Source: Hyphomonas sp. | GTDB taxonomy: Bacteria; Pseudomonadota; Alphaproteobacteria; Caulobacterales; Hyphomonadaceae | Assembly: GCA_003486945.1 (NCBI GenBank) | Contig: DNFL01000018.1 | Span: 2,592-10,379, forward strand | Direction: 5' to 3' | Length of the DNA stretch: 7,788 nucleotides | Part shown: in pieces, positions 1 through 5,196 of the stretch | Layout: each line of letters starts with the position of its first letter | How positions within the stretch are numbered: the stretch's first letter is position 1 | The notes under the pieces: generated by a model | The model's database searches: none | What the model was told of the DNA's origin: nothing | Seen by the model: the letters and a program-made list of their open reading frames with translations, nothing else | Translations under genes and position numbers: made by a program

Positions 1-159
1 GAGCAGCCCGGCGATGCAGTTGAGTAGCGTGGACTTGCCGCAGCCGGAAGGGCCGAGCAGCACCAGCAGGCTGCCCTTCTCGACCGTGAACGACACTTCG
101 CGCAGGGCCTGCGCCGTGCCGTAACTCTTGCTCACCCGCTCGACGACGATGGACGACAC
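1..159 (-). CDS. ABC transporter ATP-binding protein, N-terminal part (runs off left edge)
   Basis: Only the first 53 codons are present. Read on the minus strand, the frame starts at a GTG (159-157) and stays open to base 1. The peptide begins [14 protein letters not shown], with an aromatic residue in the usual A-loop position (Tyr13), and continues to [20 protein letters not shown]. That segment holds a complete Walker A motif (GPSGCGKST), which binds ATP phosphates. The protein is thus the cytoplasmic ATPase of an ABC transporter. The [14 protein letters not shown] style is shared by importer ATPases for sugars, polyamines, nitrate, taurine and sulfonates. Signature, Walker B and any C-terminal domain lie outside the window, so the substrate cannot be told. 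I chose the GTG because homology begins right after it and GGGA lies a few bases upstream; no ATG occurs in this frame nearby. The gene is divergent from the phosphodiesterase gene at 363. Confidence 0.85.
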   Translation of the reverse strand, partial: MSSIVVERVSKSYGTAQALREVSFTVEKGSLLVLLGPSGCGKSTLLNCIAGLL

Positions 160-244
160 GCCATTCCCTGCATTTGTCCGGCGCTGTTGCCGCGCCTTCT
201 CCCTAAGGCTGGTTCATGACAGTGTGGTCACAACCGATGCGCGG

Positions 245-273
245 ATGCTAGTGCGCCTTCACGCTTGTCACAA
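245..273 (-). promoter_or_regulatory. Candidate promoter for the left-edge ABC gene
   Basis: On the minus strand TTGTGA (273-268) and TAGCAT (250-245) are separated by exactly 17 bases, each matching four of six positions of the sigma-70 consensus. This would start transcription near 238, about 80 bases before the GTG start at 159. The -35 box overlaps a perfect 10-base palindrome, ACAATATTGT (270-279), in an otherwise GC-rich gap, so an operator there is possible. This is a consensus match by eye and no more. No convincing plus-strand promoter for the gene at 363 was found in the same gap. Confidence 0.3.
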
Positions 274-362
274 TATTGTAATGTGTGGCGTTGCGTGGCT
301 TTCTTGCCGGCTCGGTCGGCGGCACGGAGACGCTGGCGTGGCATTCTCGATCAGGACCTGCA

Positions 363-881
363 ATGAGCGCGATGTATTCGGTGTGGCTGATGCCCGATTC
401 GGCAAGTCTGGCGCGGCTCCAGCCGATCCATGAGCGGCTGTGCCGCCAGTTCGGCACGCCGCGATTCGACCTGCACCTGACGCTGCTCGGCGGCTGCGCG
501 CTGGATCTGGCGCGGCTGAAGGCCATCCTGCCGGCGATCGTCGAGAACACCCCGCCATTTCGCGCCGATGTCATCGACATTGGCACAAGCGCGACGTTCT
601 TCCAGTCGTTCTATGCGCTGTTCGCGGCGCAGGGGCCCATCCTGATGCTCAAGGAGCGCACCATGCGCCTGGCGCTGGATCAGGGCGTCGGCGCCTTCAT
701 GCCGCATGTCTCGCTGCTGTATGGCCCGGTCGAGGCCGGGGCCAAGGCAGAGGCCGCCGCTGCGGCACGCCGCGAGGCGAATGGGGTATCGATCCGCTTC
801 GATTCCGTCACGCTCGCCTATTCGTCCGACACGCTGCCGATCGCCGACTGGCGGATCGAGGCGCGCGCGCCGCTGCGGTGA
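363..881 (+). CDS. 2H-superfamily cyclic phosphodiesterase (CPDase-like, 2'-5' RNA ligase fold)
   Basis: The 172-residue protein carries both signature motifs of the 2H phosphoesterase superfamily: HLT at residues 38-40 and HVS at 115-117. The histidines act as general acid and base, and the Thr and Ser bind phosphate. The surroundings resemble the plant and yeast cyclic phosphodiesterase family more than bacterial ThpR: YSVWLMPD near the N-terminus, TPRF just before the first motif, a TxxTFFQS strand at 75-82, and MPHVSLLYG around the second. Family members open 2',3'-cyclic nucleotide ends or ADP-ribose 1'',2''-cyclic phosphate left by RNA processing; the substrate here is unproven. It is cytoplasmic, with no signal peptide. 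The ATG at 363 is chosen because AGGA lies 6 bases upstream and homology starts at once (YSVW); an upstream in-frame ATG at 285 would add 26 unrelated residues. The gene stands alone on its strand, converging on rpsI. Confidence 0.88.
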   Translation: MSAMYSVWLMPDSASLARLQPIHERLCRQFGTPRFDLHLTLLGGCALDLARLKAILPAIVENTPPFRADVIDIGTSATFFQSFYALFAAQGPILMLKERTMRLALDQGVGAFMPHVSLLYGPVEAGAKAEAAAAARREANGVSIRFDSVTLAYSSDTLPIADWRIEARAPLR

Positions 882-913
882 CAAACGAAAAGGCCCGGAT
901 CGCTCCGGGCCTT
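881..913 (-). terminator. Rho-independent terminator of the rplM-rpsI operon
   Basis: A perfect 10-bp inverted repeat, AAGGCCCGGA (890-899) and TCCGGGCCTT (904-913), encloses the 4-base loop TCGC. On the minus strand the hairpin is followed by TTTTCGTTTGT (891 down to 881), a good U-rich tail, so it ends transcription coming from rpsI, whose stop codon lies 27 bases before the stem. In the plus direction only two T residues follow, so termination of the phosphodiesterase transcript would be weaker. The tail reaches the last base of the phosphodiesterase stop codon. Confidence 0.85.
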
Positions 914-939
914 GCCACACTTTGCGGGAATGCGCGCCT

Positions 940-1422
940 TTAGCGCTTCGAGAACTGGAAGCTGCGGCGGGCTTTTGCCTTGCCGTACTTCTTGCGCTCG
1001 ACCACGCGCGGGTCGCGCGTCATGAAGCCGAACGGTTTCAGCACCGGGCGCAGGCCCGGTTCGAAGGCCACGAGGGCGCGCGAAATGCCGTGCCGCACAG
1101 CGCCGGCCTGGCCCATGAGACCCGAACCCTTGACGGTGGCGATGACATCAAACTCCGACGCGCGGCCGGCTTCGATCAGCGGCTGGGCGATGACCATGCG
1201 CAGCACGGGACGTGCGAAGTAGGTTTCCTGATCGCGGCCGTTGATGGTGATCTTGCCGGTGCCGCGCTTGATCCAAACGCGGGCGACGGCTTCCTTGCGG
1301 CGGCCGGTGCCGTAGGCGCGGCCATGGGCGTCGATCTTCGGCTCGGCTTTGGCAACCGGCTGGGAAGCCGGTGCGCCGGTCATGGCGCCGAGGTCTTTCA
1401 GGGACGAAGCAGTGTCGGTCAT
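940..1422 (-). CDS. rpsI: 30S ribosomal protein S9
   Basis: Ribosomal protein S9 of the small subunit, whose C-terminal tail reaches toward the tRNA in the P site. The 160-residue sequence has the conserved core from residue 36: [16 protein letters not shown], then [15 protein letters not shown] (61-75), the S9 signature [14 protein letters not shown] (104-117), and a basic tail ending in [17 protein letters not shown] with the invariant terminal SKR. The first 35 residues, rich in Ala and Pro, are an extension relative to the E. coli protein (about 130 residues) and are common in alphaproteobacteria. The start codon lies 5 bases after the rplM stop, so the two are translationally close and certainly one operon; no strong Shine-Dalgarno is seen before the ATG, which fits coupling to rplM. 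A second ATG at residue 14 is a weaker alternative. Transcription ends at the hairpin 27 bases downstream. Confidence 0.98.
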   Translation of the reverse strand: MTDTASSLKDLGAMTGAPASQPVAKAEPKIDAHGRAYGTGRRKEAVARVWIKRGTGKITINGRDQETYFARPVLRMVIAQPLIEAGRASEFDVIATVKGSGLMGQAGAVRHGISRALVAFEPGLRPVLKPFGFMTRDPRVVERKKYGKAKARRSFQFSKR

Positions 1423-1427
1423 ATGGA

Positions 1428-1892
1428 TCAGGCCGTTTTCGAGTTCTTGCGGTTCATCGCCTTGAAGTCGACGACTTCCGGCGACTGGGCGACGTGCGGG
1501 TGCTCGGCGCCGGCGTAAACGCGCAGCTTGCCGAATTGCTGGCGCGAGAGAGCGCTTTCACGCGGCATCATGCGCTTGACGGCGAGTTCGATGGCGCGCT
1601 CCGGGAAGCGGCCTTCGAGGATCTTTCCGGCAGTGGTTTCCTTGATACCGCCCGGGTAACCGGTGTGGCGGTAATAGATCTTGTCGGTCAGCTTGTTGCC
1701 GGTGAACTTCGCCTTCTCGGCGTTGATCACGACGACGTGATCGCCGGTGTCGACATGCGGCGTAAAGTCAGGGCGGTGCTTGCCGCGCAGGCGCTTGGCG
1801 ACGTATGAAGCAAGGCGTCCGACAACGACATCGCTCGCGTCGATCACGACCCACTTATTCTCTACCCCAACGGGTGCGTTATAGGTTTTCAT
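1428..1892 (-). CDS. rplM: 50S ribosomal protein L13
   Basis: Ribosomal protein L13, an early-assembling large-subunit protein that binds 23S rRNA. The 154 residues are slightly longer than E. coli L13 (142). Family hallmarks are the N-terminal [16 protein letters not shown] (17-32), the central [20 protein letters not shown] (49-68), the [12 protein letters not shown] segment, [21 protein letters not shown], and the closing HPHVAQSP. The start at 1892 (MKTYNAP) matches the normal family N-terminus; the frame stays open 28 codons further upstream to 1976, but that stretch is not L13-like and covers the likely promoter. The gene is first in the rplM-rpsI operon, the same order as in most proteobacteria. 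The Shine-Dalgarno is poor, and a short inverted repeat sits immediately before the start codon. Confidence 0.98.
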   Translation of the reverse strand: MKTYNAPVGVENKWVVIDASDVVVGRLASYVAKRLRGKHRPDFTPHVDTGDHVVVINAEKAKFTGNKLTDKIYYRHTGYPGGIKETTAGKILEGRFPERAIELAVKRMMPRESALSRQQFGKLRVYAGAEHPHVAQSPEVVDFKAMNRKNSKTA

Positions 1893-1893
1893 C

Positions 1894-1907
1894 GCTCTGC
1901 TCAGAGC
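1894..1907 (-). repeat. Short inverted repeat at the rplM ribosome-binding region
   Basis: On the minus strand GCTCTGAGCAGAGC ends two bases before the rplM ATG. It can form a 5-bp stem (GCTCT/AGAGC) with a GAGC loop, and it covers the place where the Shine-Dalgarno would lie. It could mask or shape the ribosome-binding site, but it is short enough to arise by chance. No longer L13-type leader structure is visible in the roughly 48-base leader. Confidence 0.35.
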
Positions 1908-1929
1908 CTCTACTTTCGGAGTTCCAGGA

Positions 1930-2901
1930 ATGCAAATTAAGGGCTGGCGTTTAGTCGCCGCTTCTCCCTTTGTCAACGCGGCTGCCGGGGCGATCCTGCT
2001 TTTTGGCGCGGCGGGCTGTTCGCGGCAGGAAAAGGAGGCGGATTCCGCCCCCAGAGCCGCTGCAATTGCTGCAGGAGTCGAGCTTCCGGCCGTATGGGCG
2101 ACACGGGCACTTTCCGGGCCGGTGGAGGATGTGGCGCTGTCTACGGGCGGCGGGGCAGTGCTGGCCGTGGCGTTCGAACGCGGCGGACTCGAGTTTTTTG
2201 ACCTTGAAGGCGAGCGGATCGGGGAGCCGGCGCTGTTCCGGCTGAAGGCGATTGCCGATGGGCGCTCGACCCAGATTGCCGGGGCTGACGTGACCCTGTT
2301 TCCGGGGGTGACCGAGGCCGGGGCGCTGAAGGGGTATATCTACAGCCCGGGCCTGATGGCGCCGGCGCAGATTGACCTGCCGATTCCCGAAGACCGGCTG
2401 GTGGCGGGACTGTGCACCGGGGATGCCGGGTCGCAGGGGCTGATCCGGGTGGCTTACTGGACGGTGGCCAATTCGATGCAGCTGATCACCGGGGTGCTGA
2501 CGGAAGAGAATGGCGACCTTGGCTGGACGCCGGAAGCGCTGACGCCTTCACCAATGCCGGTTTCTTCCTGCGTATTTGCGGGCGGGGAGCTGGTGGCCTC
2601 GGCGGCGAGCGATTCTGCGCCGCTGACGCGGGGCGAGGTTTCGGCGCTCCTGTCGCTGGACGATGCGGCGGCGCTGCAGATTTCCACCGATTACGGCATC
2701 ACCAATACGGCGATCAGCGTGCGCGATGGAATCACCATCGAGGCACCGCGCAATCCGACGGCGCTGTCGGCGCATGGCACGCTGCCGGCGGGCGGGTTCC
2801 CGGGCGGAGTGGTTGTGGTGGCGGGCGAGACTTCGAGCGGGTCGCACCAGGTGGTGTTCATCGACCCGAGTTCGATCACGCTCGAGCCGGTGGAAGACTG
2901 A
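1930..2901 (+). CDS. Predicted lipoprotein of unknown function
   Basis: I do not recognise this 323-residue protein. The N-terminus looks like a lipoprotein signal peptide: Lys4 and Arg7, a hydrophobic stretch around 16-28 ([13 protein letters not shown]), then a lipobox-like AAGC with the candidate lipidated Cys30. Ser at +2 would not act as an inner-membrane retention signal, so outer-membrane sorting is likely. The mature part is rich in Gly, Ala, Val and short beta-type strands, with repeats of the kind [21 protein letters not shown] (about 77-97) reminiscent of beta-propeller blades such as those of phytase-like proteins. That resemblance is weak and no catalytic motif was found. Two cysteines (about 162 and 214) are present in the mature part. 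The ATG at 1930 has CGGAG 8 bases upstream (1917-1921). The gene diverges from rplM and its 3' end overlaps ctaA by 26 bp. Confidence 0.72.
   Translation: MQIKGWRLVAASPFVNAAAGAILLFGAAGCSRQEKEADSAPRAAAIAAGVELPAVWATRALSGPVEDVALSTGGGAVLAVAFERGGLEFFDLEGERIGEPALFRLKAIADGRSTQIAGADVTLFPGVTEAGALKGYIYSPGLMAPAQIDLPIPEDRLVAGLCTGDAGSQGLIRVAYWTVANSMQLITGVLTEENGDLGWTPEALTPSPMPVSSCVFAGGELVASAASDSAPLTRGEVSALLSLDDAAALQISTDYGITNTAISVRDGITIEAPRNPTALSAHGTLPAGGFPGGVVVVAGETSSGSHQVVFIDPSSITLEPVED
1948..1976 (-). promoter_or_regulatory. rplM: Probable sigma-70 promoter of rplM-rpsI
   Basis: On the minus strand a perfect TTGACA (1976-1971) is followed after exactly 17 bases by TAAACG (1953-1948). The -35 matches fully; the -10 matches three of six E. 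coli consensus positions, normal for alphaproteobacteria, whose -10 boxes are looser. The expected transcription start is near 1941, giving a leader of about 48 bases to the rplM ATG at 1892. The promoter lies wholly inside the coding sequence of the divergent lipoprotein gene (codons 7-16), because only 37 bp separate the two start codons. Confidence 0.6.
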
Positions 2902-3913
2902 CGCGCCAGGCGAGCCAGACGGCTTTCAAAGTAACGATCACGCCGAGCCCCTGGTGCGCGAGTGCCAGGGGAAGCGGCGCAGCGTTGACGAGGGTGAGGA
3001 TGCCCCAGAGCGCCTGCGCGCTAACGAGGGCGGCGAGCAGCGCAAACGGCCGGGCGAGCGGGCCGGAGCGGTGGCGCCAGGCAGCATAGAGGCTGAGACC
3101 CCAGAGAATGTAAGCGAGGAGGCGGTGGTTGAACTGCGTTGCCGCCCTGCCCTCGATGAAGCTGCGGATGCCGAGATCGGCCTGTATATAATGCGAGGGC
3201 ACAAGCTCACCCGCCATCAGGGGCCAGTCAGTATAAGTGCGGCCCGCATCGAGACCGGCGACGAGGGCGCCCGCGGCCATCTGTATGAAGACGAGAATGA
3301 GGAGCGACCAGCCGATGCGCCTTGCGCCGGGCGGGGCGGGCTCTCGCGCGTGGCGGCCGAGGCCGAGCCAGAGCCAGGCGATGAGGCAGAGAATAAGGAG
3401 CGCGAGGCTGAAATGCGTCATCAGCCGGTAGGAGGCGACGGAGACGCGCTCCGTCTCGCCGATGCCGCTGGCGACCATCCACCAGCCGATGGCACCCTGA
3501 AGGCCGCCGAGCGCGACGAGGCCCGTGAGTTTCCAGCCGAGGCCCTGTCCCAGCCAGCGCTTCCACGCAAAGAAAGCGAGACCGGCAATGGCGACGAGGC
3601 CGATGAGGCGGCCAAGCTGGCGGTGGCCCCATTCCCACCAGTAAATGAACTGGAACTCGGCCAGGCTCATGCCCTTGTTCATTAGCTGGTACTGGGTGGT
3701 CTGGCGGTATTTGTCGAACTCGGAATGCCAGTCGGCATCATTGAGCGGCGGCAGGGAACCGGCGACGGGGCGCCATTCGGTGATCGACAGGCCGGAATCA
3801 GTGAGGCGCGTGGCGCCGCCCACGAGAATGGTCCCGTAGACCATGAGCCCAAGCAGAACCAGCCAGAGGCGGATCCAGCGTGCGGCACCGGAAGACGTTG
3901 CGCTTTCTGCCAT
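2876..3913 (-). CDS. ctaA: Haem A synthase, COX15/CtaA family
   Basis: Integral inner-membrane enzyme that oxidises the C8 methyl of haem O to a formyl group, making haem A for aa3-type cytochrome oxidase. The 345-residue protein has eight predicted membrane helices in two four-helix halves. All four conserved haem-ligand-type histidines are present: His97 (EWGHRQLGR), His167 (LMTHFSLAL), His263 (QFNHRLLAY) and His320 (LALAHQGLG). The conserved Glu94 precedes His97. The first helix is followed by the family motif GGATRLTDSGLSITEW (32-47). It is the COX15-like type found in alphaproteobacteria and mitochondria, longer than Bacillus CtaA and lacking its cysteine pairs. I chose the ATG at 3913; an upstream in-frame TTG at 3943 would add ten residues without homology. 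It converges on the lipoprotein gene with a 26-bp overlap and diverges from the DUF2842 gene. No oxidase genes are in the window. Confidence 0.96.
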   Translation of the reverse strand: MAESATSSGAARWIRLWLVLLGLMVYGTILVGGATRLTDSGLSITEWRPVAGSLPPLNDADWHSEFDKYRQTTQYQLMNKGMSLAEFQFIYWWEWGHRQLGRLIGLVAIAGLAFFAWKRWLGQGLGWKLTGLVALGGLQGAIGWWMVASGIGETERVSVASYRLMTHFSLALLILCLIAWLWLGLGRHAREPAPPGARRIGWSLLILVFIQMAAGALVAGLDAGRTYTDWPLMAGELVPSHYIQADLGIRSFIEGRAATQFNHRLLAYILWGLSLYAAWRHRSGPLARPFALLAALVSAQALWGILTLVNAAPLPLALAHQGLGVIVTLKAVWLAWRVSLPPARA

Positions 3914-3970
3914 GTCGCCTAGATCACCCGTCAGCCGTCTCAATCAAGGGGCAGCTTGGTCGCAGGACAG

Positions 3971-4189
3971 ATGCAGGAAAAGCGCAACCTTCGCAAACCC
4001 GTGGGCGTGGTCCTGCTGCTGGTGTTCCTGACGGCATGGCTGTGGGGCGCAACGACACTCGCCCCGGTGGCCGGGCGAATGCATTTCCTGCTGGAGATGG
4101 GCTATTATCTCGCGGCGGGCACATTCTGGGCCATTCCGCTGAAACCGCTGTTCGACTGGATGAATGCGGGAGAGCCGGAGGAGGAGTGA
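3971..4189 (+). CDS. DUF2842 family small membrane protein
   Basis: A 72-residue protein with two membrane helices, about residues 10-33 and 38-60, a basic N-terminus (QEKRNLRKP) and an acidic end (GEPEEE). By the positive-inside rule the N-terminus is cytoplasmic. The pattern of a KPVGVVLLLVFL first helix, then a YYLAAGTFWAIPLKPLFDWM second helix ending in P-x-x-P-L-x-x-W-M, fits DUF2842, a family of unknown function found mainly in alphaproteobacteria. The ATG at 3971 has AGGA at 3964-3967, rather close at 3 bases; an in-frame TTG at 3956 could extend it by five residues but has no better site. It is divergent from ctaA, with only 57 bp between the starts, so both promoters must share that gap; I could not place either. 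The family assignment is from memory of its motif and length. Confidence 0.75.
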   Translation: MQEKRNLRKPVGVVLLLVFLTAWLWGATTLAPVAGRMHFLLEMGYYLAAGTFWAIPLKPLFDWMNAGEPEEE

Positions 4190-4264
4190 GCGCTTTCGGA
4201 CGTGCAGAAACGCCTGAGTGCCCTGCCATCCTTCAACTTCGCTTGGGATCACGGATTCTGAGTA

Positions 4265-5167
4265 TTAATCCCCTTCCCCGTGTTTGCGGGCAGCTTCGCG
4301 GAGGCGGGCGAAAATGGCGGCGGGGTCTTCCGGGGCGGAGACTTCGTCGGGCTCCGGGTAGTCGTCGAACATGTCTTCTTCGGCGGGCGCCTCTTCGGCG
4401 GCGGCTTGTGCAGCGGCGGGAACGGGGGCGCGGGCGGGTTCGCTGATTTCGGCATCGTCGGCTTCGTAGGCGTAGCCGGCGGTGGATTCGGTGCGCAGGC
4501 GGCCGATCACGGTTTCGCCGCCGATCAGCGTCTGGCCGGGCCAGATCATCACGTTGAGGCTGGCGGGGAGGTAAAGGTCGCACCAGCCGCCGAGGCGGCG
4601 GATGGCAACGGCGCGGCCGAGGCGGACGATGTCGCCGACTTCGGCATTGAGATCGATGCGGGGCCCGAGGCCGCCGGAGGCGAGCGCGAGACCCGCTTGT
4701 TCGCCGGCGCTTTCGAAGGTGATGTAGGCGCGCGTGAGGCCGTCATCTTCCGGGCGGAAGGCGACGGGCACGGAAGGCTCGCCCTGCGTGGCGGTGATCA
4801 GGTCAACCCCGCCGGTGATGGGTGTGTAGATGCGGTTGGACGAGAGCGGTGAAGATGTGATCCGTATGCGGACGAGGCTTTCCGGCGCCATACGCAGGGC
4901 GGTGGGCGGCTCTGCCCGCTCGATGGAGAGAACGAGACCGTCGCACGGGGCGACGACACCGTCGGCAATATCCGGCGGGGTGCGGCGCTGCCAGCGGCCG
5001 GCGGCGAGGGAGAGGACCATCGCGGCAAAGCCGATCCAGAAGAGCGGCGCCCAGATCCAGCCTAGCAGGAGTGCGGCGAGGAAGGAGGCGGCGGCGGCCG
5101 CGACACCTTCCCAGTCGATCACGAAGTTCAGCCACGGCATGGAGCGGCGGTCGAAATCGTCTTGCAT
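4265..5167 (-). CDS. Phosphatidylserine decarboxylase-like protein, catalytic residues degenerate
   Basis: The 300-residue protein follows the short-form phosphatidylserine decarboxylase plan: an N-terminal membrane hairpin (about 20-56), VVAPCDGLVLSIE (71-83) with the conserved Asp76, the TPITGGV segment (115-121), and the C-terminal GRAVAIRRLGGWCDLYLP (184-201) then WPGQTLIGGETVIG (209-222). Active enzymes cut themselves at a Gly-Ser bond (LGST or FGSR) to make the pyruvoyl cofactor. Here the aligned residues are Leu192-Gly193-Gly194-Trp195, so the serine is Gly194. The active-site histidine of the H-V-N-R-A-P motif aligns with Asn111. The frame is intact on both sides, so this is not a frameshift. 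Residues after about 228 form an extra acidic, Ala/Pro-rich tail. Cleavage and decarboxylation are therefore unlikely by the usual route; a phospholipid-binding or regulatory role is possible. No pssA is adjacent. AAGGGAG precedes the start by 8 bases; the gap to the ABC gene is 29 bp. Confidence 0.82.
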   Translation of the reverse strand: MQDDFDRRSMPWLNFVIDWEGVAAAAASFLAALLLGWIWAPLFWIGFAAMVLSLAAGRWQRRTPPDIADGVVAPCDGLVLSIERAEPPTALRMAPESLVRIRITSSPLSSNRIYTPITGGVDLITATQGEPSVPVAFRPEDDGLTRAYITFESAGEQAGLALASGGLGPRIDLNAEVGDIVRLGRAVAIRRLGGWCDLYLPASLNVMIWPGQTLIGGETVIGRLRTESTAGYAYEADDAEISEPARAPVPAAAQAAAEEAPAEEDMFDDYPEPDEVSAPEDPAAIFARLREAARKHGEGD

Positions 5168-5196
5168 GCTTTCGCTCCCTTTCCGCCCGCAGGCCT

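Noticed and set aside
285..362. Upstream ATG for the phosphodiesterase
   Set aside because: The added 26 residues are not family-like, while the ATG at 363 has AGGA at the right distance and starts right at the conserved YSVW region.
706..1518. A 270-codon open frame on the plus strand across the phosphodiesterase end and rpsI
   Set aside because: It spans two real genes and a terminator, and its composition is typical of an antisense or out-of-frame shadow.
1893..1976. Upstream extension of rplM by 28 codons
   Set aside because: L13 proteins begin at MKTY or similar, the extra residues lack homology, and the stretch contains the probable promoter.
2663..3685. A 340-codon open frame on the plus strand opposite ctaA
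   Set aside because: The opposite strand encodes a clear haem A synthase with all conserved histidines; this frame is Arg/Glu/Ala-rich with no recognisable motif.
4190..4213. Hairpin GCG-C-TTTC with GAAACGC after the DUF2842 gene as a terminator
   Set aside because: The stem is short, has a bulge and a 9-base loop, and no T-rich run follows on either strand.
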